Origin: Saitoella complicata NRRL Y-17804
Lineage: Eukaryota; Ascomycota; Saitoellomycetes; Saitoellales; Saitoellaceae
DNA: 64,000 nucleotides
Direction: 5' to 3'
Assembly: GCF_001661265.1 (NCBI RefSeq)
Contig: NW_017567005.1
Span: 359,912-423,911 of the forward strand
Position numbers and translations under genes: made by a program. Shown here piece by piece: positions 31,738-42,795 of this stretch. Positions within the stretch are counted from its first letter, which is position 1; every line of letters starts with the position of its first letter. The notes beneath the pieces are model-generated. The model worked only from the letters and a program-made list of their open reading frames with translations, ran no database searches and had not been told where the DNA came from.

Positions 31738-32042
31738 TGATGCTGGTTGTTGTGGTTGTCTTGTGGAGGGTTGTTCTGAGGAGAATGCTTTGTCCTTTTG
31801 GATAGGGACTTTGATGAGCATTCAATTGACAAAGGATGGAAGATAGAGAGCCGATCTTATAGAGTAAGAGGCGGCTTCACGGAAGGTGAGTAAATGCTTG
31901 GTTTGAAGGGCCACTGGTGTTTTGTCTTCCGCTGCCGAGATGTACGACGTCAGTTCAGTCTACCCGCGCCAGCTGGCCCGCAAGTGGAGTACCGGTATTC
32001 ATGACAACATCAATTGCAAACCAAATTTAACAGCAACAATCT

Positions 32043-32125
32043 GCGGTACTAGTGTAGGGGTTATCATAATTCGTTGTGGCTACGCAGCGTCCGAATTGAC
32101 CCAGGTTCGATTCCTGGGTACCGCA
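32043..32125 (+). tRNA. tRNA-His (GTG), intron-containing, copy 4
   Basis: The mature sequence is identical to the other three copies. The intron differs at one base (CTACGCAGCGT). It lies between APE4 and eIF3c, about 22 kb from copy 1. Confidence 0.95.
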
Positions 32126-32535
32126 CACAGCTTTTGCAACCTTTTTGCTGACTACGGTGCACCACCATATTGCATTTCATTGCGATGCTGCACCCAATCT
32201 CAATCAACACTCGTCCCCTCCAAATCCTTGGATGTTCATCCTACCGGCATTGGAGCTAAACAGAGTTAGAGGCTCGACAATCAGGTAGGTCTGGGCTCCA
32301 TTCGGGACAGAAAATCCTGATAAGGAGCTCGAGATTCCAGCAATATGATCATGAACAAACAGACAAGGGGGATATCGTTTTGTATTTTCCCAAAAGTAAC
32401 TTTCTACAAGCGAACCCATGATGCAGATGATTCCCTAAAAAGATCGCGAGCAAGACCGCCTAAATTTTCCACTCACTGCCAACAACGAACGAACGTCAAC
32501 TACCCCAACACTTTGCAACCCACACGCACACACGC
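32126..32535. other. Spacer between tRNA-His copy 4 and the eIF3c 3' end
   Basis: The 410 bp carry no supported gene. They are the tRNA 3' flank, including a T run just after the tRNA (TTTTGCAACCTTTTT), which can act as a Pol III terminator, and the eIF3c 3' flank. Confidence 0.35.
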
Positions 32536-35163
32536 TTAAGCCCTAACAGATCGCCCGATGGCGCTGTTGAAGTTATTTCTGCCACGTCCCCGGTTACCAC
32601 CACCAACACGTCCACCCGTCTGGTTGTTCCTCGGTCCATCACGCTGTCTCCTATCCCGGCCATCCTGTCCTTGTCTCCTCTCGCCCTCAGTCTGAGTCTT
32701 GCTCTCCAACAGCCTCTCGTTAGCCTCGACAAAGTGGTTAGCCTTGTCAGCGAATCCGATAGCCAAAGCCTGGAGTCTCGAAGGCTCGACACGCTGGAAG
32801 ATAATCGCGGAAGAAACCTGGTCGAAAGCAGCAGGGATCTCCTCGTGAGAGATCATCCTGCTGACAAGAGCAGTTACGGAACGCTCGCTCAAGTCAAACA
32901 TTTCAGACAAAGAAGCGATAGACATAGTCTCGTAGAATGATGCGTAGGTGAAGAGGTATGTTCTCAGACCCTCCTCCTGGATCTTCTCACCCAACATGGT
33001 CTTGATCTCCTCAGTGTTCGGCATGAGGTCCCAAATCTTGATAGCAGAGATGAGCTCCCGTGCCTTTTGCCACTCACCAGCAGCCAGAGCCTTGGCGGCC
33101 TGCATGATGTGGTCACGGGTGTTCTCGGGGGGACCGACGAACACTTGACGCTCATTGAAGTCAAGCATACGCCTGAACGGCCTAGAAATAACCCGCTTCT
33201 TAGCATCGGGACTCGAGCCAGCAGCAGCCATAGCAGGAATTTCCAAAAGCATAGAGCAAGTCAAGTAAACACATTCCAAAAGCTCGAGGTTGATGTGCAT
33301 GTGGAACGGAAGCTGACGCTGACGGTCCATCCTCTCCTGCTCAGGCGAAACCTGGTTGTATCGCTGAACACCCTGCGCCAGCAACTCCTTAATACGACCA
33401 GTGCTGCAAATCTCCTGCAAACATTGCTGCGCCTCGTTGACCATGCCCGCACGGAACGCACAGAGACCGAGCTGAACCATTGTTCTGTTGTGAAGGATTT
33501 GAGTGGCAATGTCGGCCTGGTGGATCGACTCCTGCAAGTGAGACATCAAGAGCAAGTCACGAGCCTGGTGGTATCGGTTGTGGAGGGCGTGGTGGTAGAT
33601 GTGGCACAACATGGCGCGAGTACGGTGCAAAGATTGACCGTTCTTGTAGAGGTAGACACACAAAGTCTGCACGAGGTCGGTGACGTTGACGGCAGCCTCA
33701 CGGGGAGTGACGGAGGAGTTGATGCCCTGGGGCAAGTTCTTCCAAGTGTTCTCCTCGAGGATGGCAACAACCTGCTCAGGCTTGAAGTAAACGTGCTCCA
33801 AACGACGTGCAACAGCGGCAGCGATGGAGTCAGCGAGCTTGACACGCTCAAAGTAGCAGTGAGAGCGGACAATGATGTAGTAAAGACCAGCCTCGTGCTT
33901 CATGCGCTCAACGTAGTCAGAGGTATGAGGGTCGATGTGCTGAAGAGCCTTAGTGAGCTCATCATCGAGACGGTCGACGTACGCGATGACACTTCCACGA
34001 ACACGGACAACCTCGTCACCCTCAGGAACCTGAACATCCTCATCCTCCAAATCATCAGCATCCTCAGCAACCATGAACTTAGGCTGCTCCTCAAGAAGCT
34101 CAAACAACTTGCTCAAGTCCTTGCTCGCCGCCTCCCACTGCTCAGAAGCCATGTATAATGCGGTTGACGGGGTAGCGTCGAAACGAGCCGAAATCAAAGC
34201 AAGGAAAATGCGGAGCTTCTGGTAAGGAGTGATAGCGACGTCGACGAGCTTCTCGAGGATAGAGATCTGCTCGTTACGGTCGGTGTTCTTCTTTCCTCGT
34301 GCCTCGACAACAGCACGGAGCTGCTTGAAGATATCCTCCGCAGTGACCTTCTCCGTCCGTCCCTTCTTTCCAACAGTAGAGAAACCATCATCACCATCAG
34401 CCTTGCCATCCACTTCGACATCCTCCTCGACCTTACGCTGTGCCTTAGCAGCAGGAGCAGCCGCCGGCTCAGGCTCATCTTCGTTCTCGAACGACTCGGG
34501 GTTGGCGCGCCACTGGGCGATCTCGGACTCGAAGTCGCGGTTGTTCTTGCGAATGCGCTGCTTGAGGGAGTTGAGAGCACGAGCGTTGGAGGCGTTCATC
34601 TTCTTCTTAGACTGCTTCTCGTTCTTGACGGACTCGTTAAGGGCATCCTCGAGCTTGCCGATAGCCTTGATGTAGACTCTTGGGATACGACCGTCGAGTT
34701 GCTTGGTCTTCTGGGTAAGCTTATTAAGTTTGTCGAATTCTAGGCACACGTATTAGCATCCTCTTCATCAATTGAGGTGTATGGATCACAACTCACCAGT
34801 AGAGATAGTGACCCAGTCATTGATCTTAGTAGCATTGGCAATCACGCTCACACTGCTGACAATCTCATCATATCGCTTATCCTTCGCACTCTTAACAACA
34901 CGCTTCGTCTCCTCCTCCTCATCACTATCATCTGAATCACCACCCTTCAAGAAACGGTTCGCGCCGCGCGACGGACCGTCCTCATCACTGCTCGAATCAT
35001 CATCCGAGGAATCATTGTCGCTGTCATCAGAGGACTCTTCGGAGTCAGATTCTGATTCCGATCCAGACGCTTCGGAAGATCCAGACTCAGAGGTGGAGAT
35101 ATCGACCTCGGACTCGTCAGAGGAGGATTCCGTGTCGGAACTGGCGCGGAAGAAACGAGACAT
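32536..35163 (-). CDS. NIP1: Translation initiation factor eIF3 subunit c (NIP1)
   Basis: Two exons (34797-35163 and 32536-34739) flank a 57-nt intron (GTGAGT, branch GCTAAT, CCTAG) and give 856 residues. The N-terminus starts MSRFFRASSDTESSSDESEV and continues as a long Ser/Asp/Glu tract typical of eIF3c, which contacts eIF1 and eIF5. The middle has KFMVAEDADDLEDEDVQVPE and the HLQESIHQADIATQILHNRT region. The C-terminal PCI domain follows, with FYETMSIASLSEMFDLSERS and VSRMISHEEIPAAFDQ. The protein ends in a Gly/Arg/Asn-rich tail (GGRVGGGNRGRGRNNFN). The subunit is essential for 43S complex assembly. Family length and domain order are complete. Confidence 0.95.
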
Positions 35164-35722
35164 GGTGGACTGCTGAGATATGCGCTGCGACGAATTGATC
35201 GTTCGGACGACGACGGCGGTTACTCTGCTGCTCTGGGCGTTCAAGCTCGGGGGCTTCACGGAATGAGAGCTTCTGACAGACAGTTGACGACAGACGTGCT
35301 CCTTAGGCGCCTCGGTCTCGAAATTCTTTAGTACGGGGCACAGTACAGGAAGGCACTTCAGAGACGAATAGAAAGGGATGAGAGGTTCACAAGAGATATC
35401 TAGAATTCTTTTATAATAATTGTATGCCACATTCTCTGTCATCTGTATATATCGTATCAGTCTCCCCGTGCACAGATCGACTTCCAATGTATCCGCCGGC
35501 GCCGGCCGCAGATGCGACGTGTGAAGGATAGGTTGGATAATTTTGCCGAACCTGATTCAAGGCGTTGCGATTAGCCTCTAGGAGCCTTGCCTAGCCATAG
35601 CTCACACCCTTGGTGGACTCCTCGTACCGTTTCTGTGACGAAAGCTGCCTTTCATGAGGCTCATGTACATACTGTAAGCTTTATTGTAGGATCAAACACC
35701 TAAAACTCAAAATAGACCTCAG
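35164..35722. other. eIF3c promoter region
   Basis: The 559 bp are the 5' flank of eIF3c and the 3' flank of the spliced unknown gene that follows. No other feature is supported. Confidence 0.3.
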
Positions 35723-36444
35723 TCATTCGTATAGAAAGTCTTGATAACCATTAGTAAATCTTGGGGAAGGTTGTTCATCCGGTATAAACACCCAAACTCG
35801 GACCTTCTTCTGGCTGATGGCAGACATGTCGACACCTTCTCGACATCGATCAGGAAGTCAAGCCATATTCAAGCGACCCTCATGAAGCCGTTTGCCCCGG
35901 ACACTAGAGGCAACTGCATACGCCGTCTTCACTCCATGGCGAGCTCCATATGCCTTGTTCTTAAAAGCTTTTCCCGACTCGTGGACCAAATCGATCTTGC
36001 TCAAGTGCCCTCTGTCTCTTCCACCAACTGCAGGTTCATCGGACGTCGACAGGGGAGATGTTCCTACTCTCGTACCCCTCAAATATATCTTCTCATCCCC
36101 ATAGAAGGACATGGCCGCCAATTCCCACGACGTGACCGAACGTAATACCAACCGCTGCTCGTTGTAAGTCGGCAAAATCTGTCTCACGATCAGTGCTTGC
36201 ACGGTCCAATGGTCTGACAATAGAAGTAGGAACACGATAGTTCGCAACACTCGAAATATCCCAGACGATTTGGGAATATCACGATTGACCGGCCGCTGTT
36301 CAAAGTCAAGCAAGGTTAGAGCATACGTGAAAGACGAAGCAACCTTCACCGTACGTGTGGGAACAGGATCGATATCAGCCCCCGATAGACACTGCGTGGG
36401 CTGTGTAACACTTCCGCAAGAAGCATAAGCTCTTCATACTTCAT
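35723..36444 (-). CDS. Unknown protein, 206 residues, reconstructed from three exons
   Basis: Three exons (36355-36444, 35878-36295, 35723-35835) with introns of 59 nt (GTACGG, branch CTAAC, GAACAG) and 42 nt (GTCGCT, branch CTGAT, GAGAAG) keep one frame and give 206 residues. Without the 42-nt removal the frame meets a TGA. The protein starts MKYEELMLLAEVLHSPRSVY, has one hydrophobic stretch at about 45-65 (VLRTIVFLLLLSDHWTVQAL), then a basic region and ends VRVWVFIPDEQPSPRFTNGY plus six residues. It could be a single-pass membrane protein with internal anchor. No family is recognised. The second intron is the weaker call. Confidence 0.45.
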
Positions 36445-37042
36445 CTTCGCACACGCATGATCGCTCACAAAAAGGCCTCAACCGGCCGTCGACGTCGCGA
36501 AATGTACAGATCATGATCACAGCATCACCGTGGCGTCGCCCATCGCCCAACAACATCCACCCTTCCAACTTTCATGATGGCCACCAGTCGGACTGCCAGT
36601 CGGACTGCCAGTCGGACTGCCAGGAAGGCCCATCCCATCCCAACAGACACCTCAATTGTTTAACTTGACAAACCCTCGCGGAGCTCCACTCCTCGGTACA
36701 TCCCTACCGAGCCTGGCTGCTGCTGCGCCTCTGCTCCGCGGAGATATCAAGATGTAAAACGAGATAACGGTCAAGATTCGCCCCTTGAGAGGCGAAAAGA
36801 AGGGAAGAGCTAATGCGAGGTTATATGAATGTTCGCACGACCTCAAGGGTTGTAAGGCTGCTTTGCTCGAGCTCGGAGGTTCCAAGGAGTTTGAGGAACT
36901 GGCTAGATCGAGAGCAGATAAGTGGATAATGCTTTTATTGAAGTGTTTAGAACAGGGGTAGCCATAAACACAGAACGCTCAAATGCAACTCTTTTCTATC
37001 GTCCTCTCCAGATCCCCTCTAGATCTCCCTCACGCCCCCCGT
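36445..37042. other. Spacer with a short 12-bp tandem repeat
   Basis: The 598 bp separate the unknown spliced gene from the permease. Apart from the 12-bp repeat listed separately I see nothing supported. Confidence 0.3.
36584..36623. repeat. 12-bp tandem repeat, 3.3 units
   Basis: Three perfect units of CCAGTCGGACTG plus a partial CCAG. Each unit is itself close to an inverted repeat (CAGTC...GACTG). Confidence 0.95.
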
Positions 37043-38527
37043 CTATCCATACGACTTTGAATCACACGTAAACGGATCCCTCACCGACCCACTATTATAC
37101 TGCTCAACAATATCCTTCACACTAGCATAAGTCCCACATCCCACACACGCAACCCCAATCAAAAAACACCCCCCATTAACCACACTCAACCCCAAATTCC
37201 TCCAGCCCCTATACCACTTCCCCTCCTTAATCAACATAAACCAAAACAACGCCGGGAAGTAAAACGTGAAGCCCGAGATGAAGAGGGAAGACATGATACC
37301 CAAGAGGTCTGAGAAGAATGGGATCGCTTCGGCGATGATGAAGGCGAGGATGATTTGGGCGAGGAGGAGGAGGATCCAGATTGTCCAACCGCGTGGGGTT
37401 GATATGTAGCGGATTGTGGAGTTGGGGAAGGCGCGGGAGATGATGTACCGCCCCGCTACGGTTGCGTTGATTGAACCCGAGATAAAGATGACAGGCAGCG
37501 CGATTCCGAAAGCGATACGGGAGACTGTTGACCCAGCCGAGAGCAACGCAGGCGAAGCGACACCAGACCCGACGAAAGCGTAAACGAGAGCGCCGGTGAC
37601 GGTGTAAATCACGATCTCGATCACACCGAGTGCCCAGATTGATTTGACGTAGTCTTTTGGTGTATGGAGCTCTGACATGAACGAAAACTGACACACGGCG
37701 AAACTGTAGGCAAAGATAATATTCGTCACAGCCAAGAAGGCTGACGAGAAGGATATATCGTCCGGAGGCCATACGGACCAGTCGACGGCTGGGAGTCCAC
37801 CGACTTGGGATGTGGCTTCGATGCCTGTTGCGATGATGGTGATCCCGATTGCGCAGATAATCGATGCGAAATCGATGTACCCCAAAATCGCAAACTCCGT
37901 GAACGTCGGCGGTATAGCCAGCAAAAACAAAACAACAGCAGATACGACACCCCAAACCAACGCACAAACCCCCTCCCTCTCAACAATCCTCACAAACGCA
38001 ATCGTCCCCGTAAGTGCATGCGAACCCAACAACAACACAAGCTGACACACAAACATAAACCCTGTCAACTCATACCCGAACCGGCCCCAAATGAGGCGCA
38101 CGGCGTCTGCGTAGTGGTCGATGTGTGGGTATTTGAGTTTGACTTGGCCGACGACGTAGGAGGTGTAGATTGCGATTAGGCCGATTCCGATACTTAGAAT
38201 TACACCAGCGACCATGCCTACTGTTGCGAATGCCTGCGGAATGGATAAGGACCCCAATGCAATCGCCTCGACGATTAGGCAAATCGTTAAACGGACCCAG
38301 CCTAGGCGGCGGAATTTGTCATGGTATTGGCCGTCGTCGATGGGTTTGAGGGATGATTCGCCTTCGGAGGCGATTTCGCCGGTTGCGTAGGCGGGGACGG
38401 AGTCCATGACGGTACTGGTCCCGGCTTCCTCGAATTTGGGCATTTTGAGGGGGTCGTGGTTGGTTGTGTTGGCTGCGGTTGTTCCTAATTCGAAGTCGAT
38501 GGCCTCATTGAGGTGAGGAGCCGACAT
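37043..38527 (-). CDS. AAAP-family amino acid permease (Mtr-like)
   Basis: This 494-residue single-exon protein has a hydrophilic N-terminus of about 75 residues and eleven predicted membrane segments. The first helix contains RLTICLIVEAIALGSLSIPQ, the usual start of the auxin/amino-acid permease fold. Later helices include HALTGTIAFVRIVE, YIDFASIICAIGITIIATGI, NIIFAYSFAVCQFSFMSELH and SIWALGVIEIVIYTVTGALV. This subgroup includes Neurospora Mtr, a plasma-membrane carrier for neutral amino acids. The substrate is inferred from the family only. The ATG at 38527 is preferred to 38554 because the nine extra residues are Cys/His-rich leader sequence. Confidence 0.85.
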   Translation of the reverse strand: MSAPHLNEAIDFELGTTAANTTNHDPLKMPKFEEAGTSTVMDSVPAYATGEIASEGESSLKPIDDGQYHDKFRRLGWVRLTICLIVEAIALGSLSIPQAFATVGMVAGVILSIGIGLIAIYTSYVVGQVKLKYPHIDHYADAVRLIWGRFGYELTGFMFVCQLVLLLGSHALTGTIAFVRIVEREGVCALVWGVVSAVVLFLLAIPPTFTEFAILGYIDFASIICAIGITIIATGIEATSQVGGLPAVDWSVWPPDDISFSSAFLAVTNIIFAYSFAVCQFSFMSELHTPKDYVKSIWALGVIEIVIYTVTGALVYAFVGSGVASPALLSAGSTVSRIAFGIALPVIFISGSINATVAGRYIISRAFPNSTIRYISTPRGWTIWILLLLAQIILAFIIAEAIPFFSDLLGIMSSLFISGFTFYFPALFWFMLIKEGKWYRGWRNLGLSVVNGGCFLIGVACVGCGTYASVKDIVEQYNSGSVRDPFTCDSKSYG

Positions 38528-38999
38528 CTTGCAATGTCTACAATTGACCAACACTCGAGGTGGAGCAGCTGCTGGTGTAAGTAAGAGCTCGAGGAAAAGA
38601 AGTGATAGGCCTAGGATCGGACTAGCCCGAGAGTCTCCGTATGTAGCAATTTAGTGCGAGCGGATCCCAGACTAGATCACGTCGCTTATGGATCCGGGAG
38701 TTGGCTGTTGGGGAGATACGACTTGAGCCGTTTTTCTATCAAGGAGGACAAGGGAGGGAGGAGGGGGATGTCGAGGGTAACTTTTTTTTTTTCTCCGGGT
38801 TTGCTGCAGATGGGTTCATGGTCGCGCTTCCGAGATGAGCCTTGAGACACTTGCATGATCAGTCAAATGAGCCGAGAGAGCCAGCGGGAAGAGGCAGGCA
38901 AAAAGAAAACCTGTACTACCTCCTCGGTTGACACGAATTGGAAGGCCCCGTCTGAAGGAAACATGAACCAAGCGCCCGTAAAACTTATGGTCGAAGTGA
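38528..38999. other. Divergent spacer between the permease and an unknown gene
   Basis: The 472 bp form a divergent promoter region. A run of 11 T at about 38781-38791 is the only low-complexity feature seen. Confidence 0.3.
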
Positions 39000-39859
39000 A
39001 TGAATATGAATTCCACTCATGCTCGTGAGGTGGCCCAGGCCGAAGATGCTCATTGTCAATCTGGCCACCCTGATCTCACACCGTCCTCGAGAGTTGAAAT
39101 TGATGGAAACCTGGTTACTCTCAGATTCGTGGCAAACTTCCAATCCGGAGAAGGATGTGGCCGAGAACACATGAGTTCATGCCTGCGTCTTCAGTGGCAA
39201 TGTCCGGGCTCTGAATTAACACCTGAAGCTTGTCAGTCAATCACGGCCAAGCTGGAAGAGGCGTCCGTCAAACTCACTCAAGAGGCCGGTCATCGTGTCA
39301 TAAGTTCGAGATCGACATATTCGCCCGGAACGGATCAGAATGCTATGCTTGCGAAGAAGGATGCCAGAACCGTTTTCTTGCAGTACGAAAGTGCACATGA
39401 AGCCATGTTAGCCTTGCAAAATTTCACCAGGCAATATGTTCAATGTTCATTCCCGGTTTCGTATCCGAAAATGAGTAACATCTATGTCAGGGTACATAGC
39501 TGCGAGTGTCCGAATAGTGCCCTGTCGGGAAAGGCAGGGACTTACCAGCTTCTGACCAGGCGCCCCTACCATCTCCTACGTCTGGACAGAAGGCAGACGA
39601 GAGTGACCAATCAACTGCGCAGCTTGACATATGTCCTGAATCTGTCGAGTATGTTGCAACTGCTCACGACGTCACCGGTACACCACTACCAGCCAGGCCT
39701 GATTATATTCCGACGACGATGGATCAGATGACGTGGGCAGAATCAAGTATGTTTCAGACAGCCCCGACGAGTCTTGCTGACCACAGGAGTGTCGACTGTC
39801 ATGAGTACGATGAAGGAGCTTCGAGATACCATACATACCTTGACGACTGTAAGATCTAA
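39000..39859 (+). CDS. Unknown protein, two-exon model with uncertain splice
   Basis: The first part (39000 to about 39490) encodes MNMNSTHAREVAQAEDAHCQ and on, with a mixed alpha/beta-like stretch (TVFLQYESAHEAMLALQNFT). A different frame then runs from about 39560 to a TAA at 39857-39859 with acidic, protein-like sequence (ADESDQSTAQLDICPESVEY; MDQMTWAESSMFQ) and ends YHTYLDDCKI. An intron 39492-39559 (GTACAT...GACCAG) would join them in frame at about 263 residues; a donor at 39486 works equally. The branch point is very close to the acceptor, so the splice is tentative. No domain, signal peptide or membrane segment is recognised. Confidence 0.4.
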
Positions 39860-40167
39860 GTTGGCGAACGCGGGCGTATGACATCGTGAGGAAGAATATC
39901 TAAGGTAGCTAGAGCAGCTGCAAATGCCAGTGGTATTTATATTGAATAACTATCTGGCTATATGAATACGTGTACGAGCCCATGTTCAGAGACGCAAAGA
40001 ACTATCTGGGGTATCGTAAAGATTCATAAGGAATTGCAAGTGAACGTGATATACCGCGAGAAAGTCATAGCCCTATTCAAATCAAAGTAACGCAACCTCC
40101 AGCAAAAGCCCAAACCATATCCTTACTGAAGCCCGGTACCAGAAGTCCCCCAAAACCTTCACTCCCC
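39860..40167. other. Convergent 3' spacer
   Basis: The 308 bp lie between the 3' ends of the unknown gene and the glucosidase. Nothing is supported. Confidence 0.3.
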
Positions 40168-42501
40168 TCACATCACCACACAAGGCGGACAACACCAACC
40201 CCCACCCCCCCTCTTCTTAACCCTCAAATTCCCCGCCTGCCCAACCGCCTCAACAACCCTAATCCTCTGCTCCCCACCCCCCTCACTCCACCAATTCAAC
40301 ACCTGCCTCTCGCGATCAACTTCATACCGCCCCGAACTGATCTCGACACGCGCATGTTCGCTAAATTGGAGTTCGGGAAAGAAAATCTCGGTTGGGGCGG
40401 TGATTGTGGGGTCGGCGGTAAATGCGAACTCGAATGTGCGGGCGCGGAGGTCGAAGGACCAGGTGCAGGAGGTTCCGGCCGTCGCGATGGGTGCTGGTCG
40501 GACGAATGCGCGGAGGGCGCGGGCACCGTCGTTGTACCCCTCGTTATCATCCGCGAACCGTGACCTCAACGGTTTCTTCAACGCAATATCCGAAGAATCC
40601 CCCTCCGAATCAGTACTAGCTGGACTCTCCAATCCACTCTCCGTCCTCCTCTTCCTCGAAATCGAGGTAGCGGGCGTCTCACGGTCTACCATATCATCCC
40701 GACTCCACAAACTCAAATCTTCTCGATTCCAGTTATCACCCCACTCGTGCACATTACTCGGACTATACTGCCACAGCGTATAATTCATTCCGCTCCCCTC
40801 GAGCGCGTAATGATTCGCGTCCATCGCGCCCAACTGGGATGAAAAGTCTCCGGTTTTGTAGGCGTAGCAGGCGTCCATATCATACGGAATCCCAATCTCG
40901 GACATGAAGCACGGGATGGGGCCCATATTCTCCAATCCCTCTCTTCGGATCATGTTTAATTGGTCTTTGAGGCAGTTCCTACTATATCGTTAGTGAGCGT
41001 CCATACAGACAACGACCTACGACAACGAGTCATGAACTTACCTTACAGCTTTCTCACCGACCCTAATCGCAAAAACCGGACTCGAGTATTTCCCTCTCAT
41101 AATCCCCATGACATCAACATTAAACCTCGGATTCCAATGGCGGTTCATCAATGTCAAGCCGTCGTAGTAGTGCGGGGTATAAACTAACCGATCCACCGCT
41201 TCGGGGGTATTGATGAAATGTGGTGGAGGAGCCATGACGGGTGGTTGGCAAAATAGGATAGCCGAACGATGCTCAGCCCGGATCCCACCCGCATAGACTT
41301 TAAAATGTTCTCGGAAATAAGTCTCGAGGAAGGAGTCTGTGGTGATTTCCTCACCCTTGGGTGTATAGCGGAAGTATTGTGGCTTCACGAGTTGGTTCGT
41401 GGTCCTATCCCACACTCCGTGCTGAGCCCAGAGACACGTACCCATCTCCCATCTTTCGTCACGCTTCCAGCCGTATTTCACGTCTGCTTTTGCGACTTCT
41501 TCTGGGCTTAGCCATGCGCGTAGGCCTTTGGGGTCAACTGTCTTCACACCCGTCTTCTTCGGCCCGAAGCCGCCAAAGTCGTAGACGTCCACCGTGCAGG
41601 GAATTCCCATTCCCAATAACATAGCTTGAAATTGAGTCGGTACGGTTCCTTTGCGGAGTTCCTGACTCTTCGGGATAATACCCAGATTCTCGTGGGAAAT
41701 GAGTGCCAGGTTCGGTTCATTGAGCGTTTCCCACCCGATGACTGGGTCATCGGCTAACCCCGCCTCCACAATTCGACCAGCGAAGTGGGACATGGCATTC
41801 GTGAAATACGTCTGCAGATAATCTTGGATATTCATCCCGTTGACATTCGCATGAGGCGCGAAATCTCGGCCAGCGAAGAAGAGGGTGAACATTGTCGCAG
41901 CGGCTAGGCGGTGGTAATTCGTGCTCCAAATCATTTTTTCGAAGTTGTGTTTGTCGTCGGATTCGGAGTGGATTAACGCTGCTTCTGTGACGTGGAAGTG
42001 CCGGGCGTTAAGGCCGGCGAGAAGGAGTGTCCAGAATGGCGCACCCGAACCACCGGAGAATCGAGACCAGACGTCTTGGTGTGGGTCCATGATAACGTGC
42101 ATATTGTGTTCCCGACATTTTTTGAGGATTTGGAGGGTGTAGTCGATGAATTCTTCGTCGTATTTCCCACTGTCAGTTCTCTGATTAGCAACTGTAGTGC
42201 AACACAGACTATTAGGAGGGACGTACGGTCCAGCATGTTCGACAGCCTCCCAGGTAATGACATAGCGAACAACATTGTATCCCCAACTCTTTAACCTCAA
42301 TAAATGCTCATCTGCTTCATCTAGCGGGAAGGGTCTCCCAATAAAGGAGCAAGTGTCTGCTGATTCGTAAAAGTCGTCGGATAGATGCGAAGGGAGGTCA
42401 GGCCGTCCAGGCTGTTTGGTGTCGCCGGAAAGATTGACACCGCGAAGAAGAACGGTTCTTCCGGTCTCGTCTTTGAAATTTACGCCGTCTATGTTGAGCA
42501 T
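40168..42501 (-). CDS. Ergosteryl-beta-glucosidase-like GH5 hydrolase (EGCrP2/Egh1 type)
   Basis: The enzyme would remove glucose from ergosteryl glucoside or related glucolipids. Exons 42227-42501, 41042-42169 and 40168-40981 give 738 residues, near the usual family size. Introns are 57 nt (length divisible by three, so the frame stays open through it) and 60 nt. The first part has GVNFKDETGRTVLLRGVNLS. The acid/base Glu is in DPVIGWETLNEPNLAL, and the nucleophile Glu in CFMSEIGIPYDMDACY. HQDVWSRFSGGSGAPFWTLL is the fungal-subfamily signature. The C-terminal beta-sandwich follows from about 600. The second 3' splice site is a tandem TAGTAG, so proteins with or without one residue are possible. 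It is divergent from SKI3. Confidence 0.9.
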
Positions 42502-42795
42502 TGGGATGTATGCTGCTTTGTTAGTGAAAGGGTGAATGAATGCTGTTCTTGGTGTTCTTCGTTCACGTTAAGCTTTGCGATACGTGAATCGGAGCTAATG
42601 TGAGTGAATGCAGCACGGTCGTCATGGTTGCACTAATCCATTTCTGGTAGAGAGAAGGTGCGGTAACGTAGACCGCGACGAAAAGTATACTCTCGAGGAA
42701 ATACACCCGTGATCCGTCTCTTGCGCCTGAGGACGAGGTCATTTGAGTACAGCGTAACGAGCATAACGAAAAGAGCGACTGAAGTTACGTGAACC

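Noticed and set aside
33067-34158. Plus-strand frame opposite eIF3c
   Set aside because: It is a shadow of a conserved coding exon on the other strand.
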